From: Halanaerobium polyolivorans
Lineage (GTDB): Bacteria > Bacillota > Halanaerobiia > Halanaerobiales > Halanaerobiaceae
DNA length: 64,000 nt
Direction: 5' to 3'
Assembly (NCBI RefSeq): GCF_020711195.1
Contig: NZ_JAJFAT010000007.1
Coordinates: forward strand, 1-64,000
Positions 20,702 through 31,416 of this stretch are shown one piece after another. Numbering within the stretch: the first letter of the stretch is position 1; every line of letters starts with the position of its first letter. The position numbers and the translations under genes are program-made. The notes under the pieces were generated by a model. The model saw only the letters and a list, made by a program, of their open reading frames with translations, was not told the origin of the DNA and searched no databases.

Positions 20702-21991
20702 ATGGAAAATATAATAGCAAACTCTTCTGAACTTTATCAACTTGAACACTGGTTACAGTTAAATGAACTTCAGACAAGGGCTATATATTTGCTGGCATTC
20801 TTTTTGTTTTTATCACTGCTAGCAGTGGTCGTCTCTAAAAAATACAGCTTACCAATTGTGGTCGGATATGTTCTATTTGGTATTTTAATTTCACCTGATA
20901 TTTTAGGGCTGCTGCCCTTTTTAGAAAATGAATTTCATCACTGGTATGAATTTTTGGTTTTTAAGCTTGACTATATTACCCAGATAGCCCTAGCCTTTAT
21001 AGTCTTTACCATCGGAAGTGAATTGTCGATTCGGACCTTTAAAAGGTTGGGTAAAAACATTTATATAATTGCTCTGGTTGAAGCTTTGGCTGCGGTGATT
21101 TTTTCAACCCTGGCAGTTTATCTGATCGGAGTACCACTTTATGCAGCAATTTTATTGGGAGCGATTGCAGCTGCTTCAGCACCTGCTTCAACCGTCATGG
21201 TGCTCAAAGAATATAATGCTGAAGGTCCTTTAAGTTCTACTTTGATGGCTGTTGTTGGTCTGGATAATACTTTAGCTTTGATTATCTTTGGTCTTTTAAG
21301 CCCTTTGGCTGTACTGATGATAGAGGGTGGAGGAGCGATTTTATCGATAGATGTTTTATTAATACCGTTTTTGCAAATTATTGCTGCTGCAGGACTTGGT
21401 TTGGGTATCGGTTATGCTGCCCAACACTATATTAGCTATGTTGATGATAAAACAAAAAAGGTTATCAGTATTATAACTGCAGTTGTCTTGAGCTCAGCTT
21501 TAAGTCTTTTTTTCGGACTTTCTTCTCTGATCTCCAACCTGGCGGTAGGTTTTTCCATTCGAAATTTTGCCGAAAAAAATCTCCAGATATCTGAGTATCT
21601 AGATACCCTAACAATCCCACTTTACGCAATGTTTTTTATTTTTGCAGGTGCTGAAATCCGTTTTAGTCAAATGGCATCTTGGGCTTTTATTTCTACGGCC
21701 CTTGTTTTTCTTACAGCCAGAATTCTGGCCAAAGTAGGGGGAGCATATCTGGCAGGACGACTCTCAGATGCTAGTATCAATGTTAAAAAATATATTGGAA
21801 TGGGATTGATACCTCAGGGAGGAGTAGCAATTGCACTTGCGTTTTCGGTTCAAAAACACTTTCCTCAGGTTCCCGAAACAGCTTTAATGATTTTTAATTT
21901 GGTTATTTTAACTGCTGCCATAACTGAAATATTTGGCCCGCTTTTAACCAAAGAAGCACTGATTCGTTCTGGAGAAGCAGAGCTTGATTAG
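20702..21991 (+). CDS. Cation:proton antiporter (CPA2, Na+/H+ exchanger family)
   Basis: A 429-residue polytopic membrane protein of the NhaP/KefB-like Na+/H+ exchanger superfamily with about 12-13 helices. The core has VVGYVLFGILISPDILGLL (helix 2), FIVFTIGSELSIRTFKR, the helix 5 segment AVVGLDNTLALIIFG with an Asp-Asn pair, and IGMGLIPQGGVAIALAF near the end. It has no TrkA-N domain, unlike full KefB. ATG 20702 sits behind GAGGTG. Na+ or K+ expulsion against H+ fits a halophile; the true ion is not decidable. Confidence 0.87.
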   Translation: MENIIANSSELYQLEHWLQLNELQTRAIYLLAFFLFLSLLAVVVSKKYSLPIVVGYVLFGILISPDILGLLPFLENEFHHWYEFLVFKLDYITQIALAFIVFTIGSELSIRTFKRLGKNIYIIALVEALAAVIFSTLAVYLIGVPLYAAILLGAIAAASAPASTVMVLKEYNAEGPLSSTLMAVVGLDNTLALIIFGLLSPLAVLMIEGGGAILSIDVLLIPFLQIIAAAGLGLGIGYAAQHYISYVDDKTKKVISIITAVVLSSALSLFFGLSSLISNLAVGFSIRNFAEKNLQISEYLDTLTIPLYAMFFIFAGAEIRFSQMASWAFISTALVFLTARILAKVGGAYLAGRLSDASINVKKYIGMGLIPQGGVAIALAFSVQKHFPQVPETALMIFNLVILTAAITEIFGPLLTKEALIRSGEAELD

Positions 21992-22077
21992 CAGGAATTA
22001 TCTCTTTTTTAGAGAAATTAAATATAATGGGTAGATTATAAATTTAACTAAGCTTTTAGCTAGTGAAAGGGGCATTT

Positions 22078-23118
22078 ATGTTTACAAAAATTTTGAATAA
22101 ATTCAGCAAAAAAATTGCAATTGATCTTGGAACAGCTACAGTAATTATTTATGAAGAAAATAAAGGGATAGTACTACAGGAACCTTCTTTTGTTGCTATC
22201 AACACTAAAAGTGATAGTGTGATTGCGGTTGGGGAAGAAGCAAGAAGGATGTTAGGAAGAACTCCAGATCATATTAAGGTTGTTAGACCATTAAAAGATG
22301 GTGTTATAGCAAATTTTGAAGTAGCAGAGTTAATGTTAAAGAGCTTTTTAAAAAAAGTTGGGGTAAAAAGCCGTTTTATTAAGCCCCTGATCATGGTTTG
22401 TATTCCGGTAGGTGTTACAGGTGTTGAAAGCAGGGCTGTACTTGAAGCTGCACTTCAGGTAGGAGCTAGACAGGCCTTTTTGATAGAAGAGCCTATTGCA
22501 GCAGCCATCGGTTCCGGACTACAGATAGAAAAAGCAGAAGGTAATATGATAATCGATATTGGTGGTGGAACTACCGAAATTGCAGTTTTATCACTGGGAG
22601 GAATAGTCACCGGTGAATCGATTAGAGTAGGGGGAGATAAATTTAATGAAGCCTTAGTTCGCTTTGTTAGAGAACACTATAATCTTGTAATCGGTGAGTC
22701 TACTGCTGAGGAGATAAAGATCAATATCGGCACTGCAGATCCTGAGCTTGAAAAGAGTTATGAAGTTAAGGGCAGGGATTTGATGACCGGTTTACCACGC
22801 CATATAGAAATTACTAGTGCAGAAACCCAAAAGGCTTTTAGAGAGCTTTTAGATAATATTGCTCATGCTGCCAGAAGAGTCTTAGAGAAAACACCACCAG
22901 AACTTTCTGGTGATATAGTTGAAAAAGGGATAATATTAACAGGTGGAGGAGCTCTTTTAAAAGGAATAGATAAATTTATCTCAGCCAATACAGAAGTTGG
23001 AGCTTTTGTAACTGATGACCCCCTTATTTGTGTTGCAGAAGGTACAGGTCATGCATTATCAGAACTGGATAAGATATCTAATGTTTTAAGTACGGGAGAT
23101 AAAGGAAGCTCTTCTTAA
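22078..23118 (+). CDS. mreB: Rod shape-determining protein MreB/Mbl
   Basis: Bacterial actin of 346 residues that organises lateral wall synthesis under the inner membrane. Phosphate-binding segments IAIDLGTATVIIY and MIIDIGGGTTEIAVLSLGG and the adenosine segment GIILTGGGALLKGID are intact; EEPIAAAIGSGL is the usual hinge. An N-terminal basic/hydrophobic stretch (MFTKILNKFSKK) may bind membrane. ATG 22078 follows AAAGGGG. Its position after murA resembles Bacillus mbl. The outer-membrane gene block begins immediately downstream. Confidence 0.95.
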   Translation: MFTKILNKFSKKIAIDLGTATVIIYEENKGIVLQEPSFVAINTKSDSVIAVGEEARRMLGRTPDHIKVVRPLKDGVIANFEVAELMLKSFLKKVGVKSRFIKPLIMVCIPVGVTGVESRAVLEAALQVGARQAFLIEEPIAAAIGSGLQIEKAEGNMIIDIGGGTTEIAVLSLGGIVTGESIRVGGDKFNEALVRFVREHYNLVIGESTAEEIKINIGTADPELEKSYEVKGRDLMTGLPRHIEITSAETQKAFRELLDNIAHAARRVLEKTPPELSGDIVEKGIILTGGGALLKGIDKFISANTEVGAFVTDDPLICVAEGTGHALSELDKISNVLSTGDKGSSS

Positions 23119-23142
23119 ATCTATCTGGAGAGGAATGATATT

Positions 23143-25122
23143 TTGAAGAATAAAAAAGTTTTATTTGTATTTTTACTTACTACTATAATGATTTTAAGCC
23201 TATCAATTGCTGCAGCAGCAGCTGAAGATATAATGCCTTTAGAAGATGTAGAACCAGGTATGAGTGGTTATGGTAAAACAGTTTTTAGGGGTACAGAGGT
23301 TGAAGAATTCCCGGTTGAAATCATTAGTGTAACTAGAAACAGAAATTTTGACCATAATTTAATTTTGATCAAAGTAAGTGGAGAAAAAATGGAAGCTGCC
23401 GGTGGGGTTGCTTCCGGGATGAGTGGTAGTCCAATCTATGTTGATGATAAATTAATTGGTGCTATCGGTTATGGCTGGAATTTTAGTGACCACCGCTATG
23501 GTTTGGTAACCCCAATCGAAAAAATGCTGGAGCTTTTAGAAAATAAAGAACTTGATGAAGATCAATTTTTTGATGAAGAATTTGAAGGAGAAATCGAAGA
23601 TAAATTAGAAGAGGAAGAACAGCTAGGAAGTGAATCAATTTCTTTAGCTGAAAATCTCGCTAGAGCAAACACACCTTTGATGGTTAGTGGTATGAGTGGT
23701 CGGGCTTTAAAAAGATTAGAAAAAGACATGGAAGAATTAGATTTAGATGTTTTTGTAAGTCCCGGCGTAATGGATGAAGAAGAGGAACATGATGATCTTA
23801 AAGCAGGAGATGCCATAGCAGTTCAGCTTGTTAGAGGAGATATCAATGTCGGCTCAACTGGAACTGTTAGTTATGTAGATGAAAATCAGATTATTGCTTT
23901 TGCTCATCAGTTTACAAATCGGGGAGATGTAAATTATCTTCTAAGTAGGGCCTTTGTACATGAAGTAATTCCAAGTATGCAGGCACCTTTTAAAATGAGT
24001 TCTCCTTATCAGACTTTAATCGGCTCTATAACCCAGGATAGAGGGGCTGGTATAGCCGGCAGAATAGGTCAATTTCCCAGGATAATCCCTCTTTATGTTT
24101 CAATTACTGAAGATGGGGAGTTAGCAAAAGAAGTTAGCTTACAGATTATCAATGATGAATCTCTTTTCCCAGGTTTAGCCAATAGTGCAGCTCTTCAGTC
24201 GATCGATGCCGCTTTGGATAGAATCGGTCCTGGAACAGCTCGCTCTAATTTAAAAATAATGGGGAGAGGTTTACCCGATTTACAGGTAGAGTCATCAGAT
24301 ATGTATTACAGCCGCAATGATATTGCGATGGTTTCTTTAAATGATTTTGCCGGACTTATTAATTTAATAACTACCAATCCTTTTAAAGAAATCAATCTAA
24401 TAGATATTAGATTAGAAATTGACATAGATAAATCAGATAGTGTTGCTTTAATTCAAGAAGCTGAGGTTTTAAATGATGAAGTATATCCAGGTGATGAACT
24501 TGAGGTAGAGGTAACCCTACATCGTTACCGGGATGGAACCGAAACTAAAGTTGTCAGCCTCCAGATACCTGAAGATGTTGAGCCAGGTCTGGCCACCCTC
24601 TTTATAGATGGTGGATTTACAGGGGAAACTGCCAGGCTTGAAAATAGCAGTCAGCTGCAGAGCAGTTCAAATGGAAGAGCAGAAATTTCCGGTCATACAA
24701 GCTTTGAATCAATGCTTAAGAGCTATCTTGATAGTCCAGATAATAATGATCTGATCTTACAGCTTTATCCAGCTTTTTCCCGCTCAGAATATTTAGAAAG
24801 TAGTGACCAAGCACCAGGTGGTGAGGAAGCAGTAGATGAAGATGAGATTCCAGAACCTGAGCGTGAACCTGAAAATGATGAAGAAGTCGAGCCACATCCA
24901 GAAATCGCTGAGGAAGAAGAAATCAGAGAAAGATATGCCACAGATTATGTGCTTGAAGGAAGCCTCAATTTAGATATAGATATTCTGGCTTTAGATGAAG
25001 AGGCTGAAGAAGATGATTCTGAGCCAACTGCAGAAATCGAAGTTGATGAAGAAGATAGTTCTGAAGAAAATTTCCAAGGAGAAAACGAGGCAGACTCAGA
25101 AGCAGGTGAAGATAACAATTAG
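23143..25122 (+). CDS. Secreted SpoIVB-type S55 peptidase domain protein
   Basis: A 659-residue protein with an N-terminal signal peptide (about 1-27, ending AAAAAED). The S55-like domain has EPGMSGYGKTVFRG, then GGVASGMSGSPIYVDDKLIG with the probable Ser nucleophile near residue 97, and later GSTGTVSYVDENQIIAFAHQF with a candidate catalytic His. The last third is very acidic (Glu/Asp/Pro-rich). In Bacillus SpoIVB the His comes before the GMSGSP Ser, so the order here is reversed. It starts 24 bp after mreB and precedes tamB, so an envelope role is more likely than sporulation. The substrate is unknown. Confidence 0.82.
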   Translation: MKNKKVLFVFLLTTIMILSLSIAAAAAEDIMPLEDVEPGMSGYGKTVFRGTEVEEFPVEIISVTRNRNFDHNLILIKVSGEKMEAAGGVASGMSGSPIYVDDKLIGAIGYGWNFSDHRYGLVTPIEKMLELLENKELDEDQFFDEEFEGEIEDKLEEEEQLGSESISLAENLARANTPLMVSGMSGRALKRLEKDMEELDLDVFVSPGVMDEEEEHDDLKAGDAIAVQLVRGDINVGSTGTVSYVDENQIIAFAHQFTNRGDVNYLLSRAFVHEVIPSMQAPFKMSSPYQTLIGSITQDRGAGIAGRIGQFPRIIPLYVSITEDGELAKEVSLQIINDESLFPGLANSAALQSIDAALDRIGPGTARSNLKIMGRGLPDLQVESSDMYYSRNDIAMVSLNDFAGLINLITTNPFKEINLIDIRLEIDIDKSDSVALIQEAEVLNDEVYPGDELEVEVTLHRYRDGTETKVVSLQIPEDVEPGLATLFIDGGFTGETARLENSSQLQSSSNGRAEISGHTSFESMLKSYLDSPDNNDLILQLYPAFSRSEYLESSDQAPGGEEAVDEDEIPEPEREPENDEEVEPHPEIAEEEEIRERYATDYVLEGSLNLDIDILALDEEAEEDDSEPTAEIEVDEEDSSEENFQGENEADSEAGEDNN

Positions 25123-25160
25123 GTTAAAGGAAGGGAATTCTGATTAGTGGAGGTTTTTAA

Positions 25161-28100
25161 ATGGATAAGCAAATTAAATATCTAATTGGTGTTCTGATAT
25201 TTTTAATCCTGGCTGCTTATGTTTTTAGCCTTTTATCAGGCCTGCCAAGATTTTTTGAAGATGATATTATTGCTCTTCTGGAAAGAGAAATTGGCGGCGA
25301 TATTGCTTTTGAATCCATTTCTTTATGGCCTCTGAATAGAATTAACCTTAAAGAATTTGAGTACAGTGATGAACTCGGTAATTCATTTAGAGCCGAAGAG
25401 TTTGAGCTTGATTACAGTTTAAACTTCAGACGGGATAATGGTTTTATCGGAATCGAATTTATCGGTTTAAAAAATGCGGTAATTGAGATCGAGCAGCTTG
25501 ATTTTGAGTTGCCTGCCGATGATCCTGCTCCTGATGATTTAGAGCAAGAAGAATTAGAAACTCAACTGGCAGAGAGAGCTGCAGAACTTAAATTACCTGC
25601 TTTTTTGGCCAATTTTGATTTAAATATTGAAGATTCTGTTCTCCATTCAAGGCTGGAAGATTATGATTTCAGTTTAAGCTCTTTTAATCTGGGTTTAAGA
25701 GCCAGTTCTAGAGAAGAGTTTGAACTTAATTTCGGTTCGGAGATTGAGCTTAGAGAAGTACTGCTGCCTGATGGACAAAATATAAGTGCTTTTAATTTAG
25801 ATAAATTAGAGCTTAATTTAAAACAGTCAGCTCAGCAGACAGATTTTTATTTAAATACTTCTCAAATAGATTTAGCCCAACTCAGGCAGTATATCGAACT
25901 TCAAAATTATAATTTAGCTGAGCTAGAATTGGAAGCAGATAAGCTTGAGGGACGGGCAGCTTTTAAAGGGCAGATCACTTTAGCAGAGGGTAGTATTCAA
26001 AACTATAATGCAGAAATAGGGCTGGAAGATCTGAAGCTGCCTGCTAATTATAAATATCAAACTGAGGCAGGTCAGCAGAGAGAAGATTTTCTCTTCAGCC
26101 TGGCCCAGGGAGATCTTTTGTTAGATGGCCCCGAATTTAGGGCTGTTTTTGCTAAGAATTTGATCGATATAGATAATAATATTATTCAACTTGCTTTTAA
26201 ATATAGTTTAGATGGTAGTTTTGAAATTGAGGCTTCTGCTGATGCTTTTAGACTTGACTATGATTTTTTAGCAGAATATATAGAAGAGGGCATCTTTGAT
26301 TTTAATTTAGCTGTTCAGGGAGAAGACAATAGTCCAGACAAAGGAAGTCTGGATTTAAAAGCCAATAATCTTTCTACAGCTTTGGATTTTGAAATAGCAG
26401 CGAGTAGTTTTGAGTTTAGACTTTTAGAAGAAAATATATTTCTTGATTCAGGTCAATTTAACTTTGCTGATGGTGGAGAGCTTAACTTAAAAGGTAACTA
26501 TAACTATAATAACAGGAATTATCTTTTAAAAGCAGAAGCTGAAGAGCTTAAATTAAATCAGCAGCTGCAGAATTTAATTGAGCAATTTGAAATAGATAAT
26601 GCTGCTTTAGATATACTGCTGGCAGATAGTGCTAAAGAGCTTGATTTTTTAATAGATACTGCTGGGATTTATACAGGAGATAGAGACCTTTCTTCAACTG
26701 GAGAATTAAGTCTAGATCTAAGGCTCAGCGATGATAAAGAATTTTCTTTTCTTTCTTCTTTCTGGTATTATGAAGAAATATTAAATTTGAGCAGTTTTAA
26801 AATGGAATCTGATTACGGTAGAATAGATCTCAGTGGAGAAATTAATTTTAACGAAGAAATTTTAGATTTAAGTTATGCCGGTCGGGATATTGATCCCACT
26901 TTAATCGCCACTTTAAATGGTTTTGAGCAGGAAATTTTAGCTGATTTAAATACGGTTTTTGACCATCTTGAAGGTTCAATCAGCAGTAGTTTTAATAATC
27001 CTAGAGCCAGTTTAACTGCTGAAATGTCATATCTTAGTTATCAGAATTATCATTTAGAAAATTTAACTTTGCGATCTGTTTATGAAGACCATAATCTGGA
27101 GCTGCAGAGATTTTCAGCTGACCTTAATCAGGGAGAACTGAGGGGTTCAGGTAGAATTAATAATTTAGTTCAAGCTGCAGAAGCAGAAATAGATCTAAGT
27201 TTTAATACAGATAATTTTTATTATAATGATCTTGCTGAGATTATTGATAGGGAACTACCTTTAGCTGGAGCGGTTAATATTGAACTTGCTTTAGCTGGTA
27301 CTCTGCTTGATCCAGATATTAATCTTTTTCTAGAGGCAGATAATACTATTTTTATGGCTGAAGCTCAGGAATTTGAATTTTCAACTTTTAATGCTAGAAT
27401 AAGCAGAGAAAATTCCCGTTTTGAACTGGAGGAATTAAATTTAGCTCATCAGGATCTGGTCTTTAATGCTGCTGGAAGCTATGATCAACAGGATGGTTTT
27501 GCAATCGATTATCAGCTGAATAATTTTGAGCTAAATCAGTACCTAGGGGAAGTGATTCCAAGAGCTGATACTTTAAGTGGAGTTATAGATCTGGAGGGTG
27601 AACTAAGAGGTGATATCTTTTCACCCCAGCTGAATTTTAGTCTTTTTTCTGATTCTCTGCGTTATCAAAACTTAGAAATAGAATTTATTGATAACAGTTT
27701 TAGCTATTTAATATTAGAGGATATTTTGGAAGTTGAGATCTTTGAATTTATGCTTGATCAGGGGAGTTATGATCTCAGTGGAGAGTTAGCAGATCTAAGA
27801 ACCAGTCAAAAAGCAGATTTGGAGTTAGAGCTTTTAGATGTTCCAGTTAAAAACACTGCCGAGAAATTTGCCGGTTTTTATCCGCTGGCCGAAGATATGA
27901 TCTTAAATGGCCAGGCTTTAATCACCGGAGAAGGCCAGGATATCAGTGCCCAACTTGATATCGAGGGGAGTTTTAGTGAAAATCAAAACGCCCGCTTTGA
28001 ACTGGGTGGTCAAGCAGGTAGAGAACTTGATTTGAATTTCAGTTCTGCTGATATTCCGATTGACTTTGTCTACAAGCAGTTCGATTATAATCTGAGTTTG

Positions 28101-29600
28101 ATCGCTAATTTTGCCTGTGAGGGTGGTATTAGTGGTAGTATAGATGCCCCATTAGTGGAGCTAGAACACCGTCTGACAGAGATTACTCTTAATGAAATAG
28201 CTGTAAAATCTTTAGAAGGTGAACTTAGCTTTGCAGATGGTAATTTTATTTCTCTTCAAGAAAGAATAGAGTTTCCCCAGGGTGGAAATCTGCAGTTAGA
28301 GGGTAGTTATTCCATTTTAGAAGATGAGCTTAATTTAAATAGTGAAATAAATGAAATGCCGATAGCCTTTTTACTTTCCTTTTTCTCAGAAGACATGACA
28401 GCTGATGGGCAAATAGATGGTAATGTTAGGGTTGATGGCAGTATAGAAGAAGCAATTTTAGGTGGAGAAATCAGGATTGCTGGCCGCAGTCTTGATATTG
28501 GATTATCCCATCAGATCAGAGATTATAATGCTTTAATAGAATTAAGGCGCTCTAATGTTATAGTGCAGAGACTGGATGGATATTTTGCAGATGGTAATTT
28601 TGATGTTAGGGGAAATATAGATCTTTTTGCAGAAGAGAATGCCTGGAATCTGGATCTTAAAGGAGAAAGGCTCTATTTCTTGAGGGGTTCAGTTGATGGT
28701 GAGTTTAATCTTGAGGGAGAATTTACCGGGCCTTTATTAGATCCGGTTCTAACAGGTGACCTAGAAGCATTTAATATGGAGATTGGCATACCCTTTGTTT
28801 GGCCAGAGCCCCAGTTTGATGAAGATGATTTTATACCAAGGGTTGATATAGATATTGTACCTTTAGATGAGGTAAGAGTTCGTAATCCTAATATGAATGT
28901 TCTGGTTCAAAGTGGGAGCCTAAATATTAATTTTGATAATACAAGAGATGATGCTCTGGAAATGGAAGGTCGGCTGCGCAGTGACCAGGGAGTATTTAAT
29001 TACTATAATTCCCGTTTTAATTTGGTTAATGGTCAGGCAATTTTCACTCCGGTTGATGAGGATAACATACCTACCTTAAGGGTTAATGCGGTTACCTATG
29101 CCGGTGGTAGGGAGATCAATATTAATTTAACCGGACCAGCAGATAATATGCGGATTACCTTAACCTCTACTCCTGAAATGACAGAAGAAGAGATATTACA
29201 TCTTTTGACAACAAGAGGTGCCTTAGGTTCTGCCATTTTAGGTGATGAAGAGGTAGGAATAGAGAATATCATCTTCCAGGAACTGGTTAGACTATTGAAT
29301 GTATTTTTACAGGAAGATGTGATCAGTGAAATAGAAAGTGATTTCCAGAGGGCTTTTGCCCTGGATAGAATAGAAATAGATGCTTTTCAGTATGGATTAG
29401 AAAGAGAATTTGCAATTTATCTCGGCAAAAATATTACCGATAGCTTTTATCTAGAATATGCAAACTTTTTTGCTGAGGGTGAAGACAGAGAAAGTGAAAT
29501 TTCTTTTCAGTACCGTTTAACCGATATAACATCTCTTAAAGGAAGCTATGTTGGAGATGATGAATATCAAATCAGTATTGAAACTGAGTTTGGATTTTAA
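25161..29600 (+). CDS. tamB: TamB-like translocation and assembly protein (DUF490)
   Basis: A giant 1479-residue AsmA/TamB-type protein: one N-terminal membrane anchor (about 5-27) followed by a very long repetitive region rich in alternating D/E/L/N/F beta strands, ending in the conserved TamB domain (about 1150-1479, with VNAVTYAGGREININLTGP and EEEILHLLTTRGALG). These proteins form hydrophobic beta grooves across the periplasm, now linked to phospholipid transport as well as outer-membrane protein assembly. It lies 46 bp before bamA; no separate TamA is present, so BamA is the likely partner. Confidence 0.9.
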   Translation: MDKQIKYLIGVLIFLILAAYVFSLLSGLPRFFEDDIIALLEREIGGDIAFESISLWPLNRINLKEFEYSDELGNSFRAEEFELDYSLNFRRDNGFIGIEFIGLKNAVIEIEQLDFELPADDPAPDDLEQEELETQLAERAAELKLPAFLANFDLNIEDSVLHSRLEDYDFSLSSFNLGLRASSREEFELNFGSEIELREVLLPDGQNISAFNLDKLELNLKQSAQQTDFYLNTSQIDLAQLRQYIELQNYNLAELELEADKLEGRAAFKGQITLAEGSIQNYNAEIGLEDLKLPANYKYQTEAGQQREDFLFSLAQGDLLLDGPEFRAVFAKNLIDIDNNIIQLAFKYSLDGSFEIEASADAFRLDYDFLAEYIEEGIFDFNLAVQGEDNSPDKGSLDLKANNLSTALDFEIAASSFEFRLLEENIFLDSGQFNFADGGELNLKGNYNYNNRNYLLKAEAEELKLNQQLQNLIEQFEIDNAALDILLADSAKELDFLIDTAGIYTGDRDLSSTGELSLDLRLSDDKEFSFLSSFWYYEEILNLSSFKMESDYGRIDLSGEINFNEEILDLSYAGRDIDPTLIATLNGFEQEILADLNTVFDHLEGSISSSFNNPRASLTAEMSYLSYQNYHLENLTLRSVYEDHNLELQRFSADLNQGELRGSGRINNLVQAAEAEIDLSFNTDNFYYNDLAEIIDRELPLAGAVNIELALAGTLLDPDINLFLEADNTIFMAEAQEFEFSTFNARISRENSRFELEELNLAHQDLVFNAAGSYDQQDGFAIDYQLNNFELNQYLGEVIPRADTLSGVIDLEGELRGDIFSPQLNFSLFSDSLRYQNLEIEFIDNSFSYLILEDILEVEIFEFMLDQGSYDLSGELADLRTSQKADLELELLDVPVKNTAEKFAGFYPLAEDMILNGQALITGEGQDISAQLDIEGSFSENQNARFELGGQAGRELDLNFSSADIPIDFVYKQFDYNLSLIANFACEGGISGSIDAPLVELEHRLTEITLNEIAVKSLEGELSFADGNFISLQERIEFPQGGNLQLEGSYSILEDELNLNSEINEMPIAFLLSFFSEDMTADGQIDGNVRVDGSIEEAILGGEIRIAGRSLDIGLSHQIRDYNALIELRRSNVIVQRLDGYFADGNFDVRGNIDLFAEENAWNLDLKGERLYFLRGSVDGEFNLEGEFTGPLLDPVLTGDLEAFNMEIGIPFVWPEPQFDEDDFIPRVDIDIVPLDEVRVRNPNMNVLVQSGSLNINFDNTRDDALEMEGRLRSDQGVFNYYNSRFNLVNGQAIFTPVDEDNIPTLRVNAVTYAGGREININLTGPADNMRITLTSTPEMTEEEILHLLTTRGALGSAILGDEEVGIENIIFQELVRLLNVFLQEDVISEIESDFQRAFALDRIEIDAFQYGLEREFAIYLGKNITDSFYLEYANFFAEGEDRESEISFQYRLTDITSLKGSYVGDDEYQISIETEFGF

Positions 29601-29646
29601 TGATCATAAGTTTGAAAAATAAAGATATAATTTTAGGAGGAATATA

Positions 29647-31353
29647 ATGAAAGCAAAATCCCTGTCAATAAAGACGATTTTAATCTTAAGTTTAATTCTA
29701 TTTGCATTTGTAACGGTCTCTGCTTCTGCCCAGCAGATTCCGATCGATGAGATAACAAAAATTTCGGTTGAGGGCAATGATTATGTCAGTGATTTCGATA
29801 TCCTATCTCAGGTTGAAACCGAGGTTGGAGAACAGACCGATCAGGATGCACTAAGAGATGATATGCAGGCCATTTATGATCTCGGCTATTTTGCTGATGT
29901 AAATATAGTTTTTGAAAATTATGAGGATGGACTCCATGTGATTTTTGAAGTTGTAGAAAATCCGGTGATTAATGAGATCAATCTCAGCGGCTATGAAGAG
30001 ATTTACAGTCAAGAAGAGATTTTGGAAATTCTCGATCTTGAAGTAGATAAGGTTTTAAATGCCCGTAAAATGAATGAAAATTTGAGAAAGCTGCAGGAAA
30101 AAATTCAGGATGACGGCTATATTTTAGCCCGTTATAAAGATGTTAGTGTTTCTGAAGAAGGGGTACTTAATATAGAAATCAACCCCGGTTATCTTGTTGG
30201 CATAGAAATCGAAGGTAATGAAAAAACCCAGGACAAGGTAATATTAAGAGAACTACCGATTAAAGAGGGTGATGTAGTTAATATCAGAAATATTCAGCAG
30301 GGTTATCAAAACCTACTTAGGCTGCAGTATTTCGAAAATATCAGTCCTGAACTAGAAAGAGTAGATCCCGAGGAAAACACTGCTAAACTTGTGATCTCAC
30401 TTGATGAAGCCCAAACAGGAAGGCTTAACTTTGGTGGTGGATACAGTTCTAAAGATGGCTGGTTAGGTTTTGTTGATGTCAGTGAAGAAAACCTCTTTGG
30501 TAGAGGGCAGAGAATTGCTGCTAAATGGCAGTTTGGTGATACAACAACCTATTCACTAAACTTTAATGAACCATATTTATGGGATACCCAGTATTCATTT
30601 GGCTTCAGTCTTTATGACACAACAACTGAAAGAACCAATATTGATGATGAAAGATATGAGGAATCAAAACGTGGTGGTAGTGTTACCTTAGGTAGACCCC
30701 TACCCCGTAATTGGAGAACCTCACTCAGATATAGATTGGAAGATTCAGAAATCGAATGGCTTGATGATGTTGATGATGATGATACTGAAACAAGTCTGCG
30801 TTCTTTAACCTTAGGTTTTAATAGAAATACTGCTGATGGTAGCTTTCACCCCCGTAGTGGTTCAGTCAATAACTTTAATATAGAACATGCTGGAGATTTT
30901 ATCGGTGGAGATGTAGAATTTACCAAGTTCAATCTTGACAGCAGAAAATATTTCCCGGCTTTTAGTGACCATGCAATTGCTTTAAGAGCTAAGGCAGGAA
31001 TTAGCTATCCCAGAACAGACTTACCTCGTTCAGAACAGTATAACTTAGGTGGGGCAGATACCCTGCGCGGTTATGAGCGAAGTGACTTCGATTTCAGAGA
31101 TAGAGATAATAATAATCTGCTGCTTTTCAATGCAGAATACAGAATTCCCTTTAATGATAGTTTTAGTGGAGTATTATTTACAGATGCAGGTAATGTCTGG
31201 GATGAAAGAGGAAAAATTTCAATCAGTGACTTAAATTATGGTTATGGACTGGGAGTGAGAATGAATACTCCTGTTGGCCAGCTAAGATTGGATTATGGTT
31301 GGAATGAAGATAGAGAAGGACAGCTGCACTTCAGTATAGGTAGTACCTTTTAA
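29647..31353 (+). CDS. bamA: Outer-membrane protein assembly factor BamA
   Basis: Omp85 protein that folds beta barrels into the outer membrane. It has 568 residues: signal peptide (1-28, ending SASAQQ), three POTRA domains (about 34-110, 111-185 and 186-262) rather than the five of E. coli, then a 16-strand barrel (about 263-568). The conserved loop-6 motif is in GGADTLRGYERSDF, and the chain ends in Phe (FSIGSTF). AGGAGG precedes the ATG. It sits between TamB and Skp-like genes. Confidence 0.95.
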   Translation: MKAKSLSIKTILILSLILFAFVTVSASAQQIPIDEITKISVEGNDYVSDFDILSQVETEVGEQTDQDALRDDMQAIYDLGYFADVNIVFENYEDGLHVIFEVVENPVINEINLSGYEEIYSQEEILEILDLEVDKVLNARKMNENLRKLQEKIQDDGYILARYKDVSVSEEGVLNIEINPGYLVGIEIEGNEKTQDKVILRELPIKEGDVVNIRNIQQGYQNLLRLQYFENISPELERVDPEENTAKLVISLDEAQTGRLNFGGGYSSKDGWLGFVDVSEENLFGRGQRIAAKWQFGDTTTYSLNFNEPYLWDTQYSFGFSLYDTTTERTNIDDERYEESKRGGSVTLGRPLPRNWRTSLRYRLEDSEIEWLDDVDDDDTETSLRSLTLGFNRNTADGSFHPRSGSVNNFNIEHAGDFIGGDVEFTKFNLDSRKYFPAFSDHAIALRAKAGISYPRTDLPRSEQYNLGGADTLRGYERSDFDFRDRDNNNLLLFNAEYRIPFNDSFSGVLFTDAGNVWDERGKISISDLNYGYGLGVRMNTPVGQLRLDYGWNEDREGQLHFSIGSTF

Positions 31354-31416
31354 TTAAAAAAGTTAAAAAATAAAAGCAGATAAAATAGAGCATATAGTTG
31401 ATCTGGAGGCAGATAA

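Noticed and set aside
23143-25122. Reading the S55 protein as the sporulation protease SpoIVB
   Set aside because: The length, motif order, acidic tail and outer-membrane gene context differ from SpoIVB; no sporulation genes are nearby.
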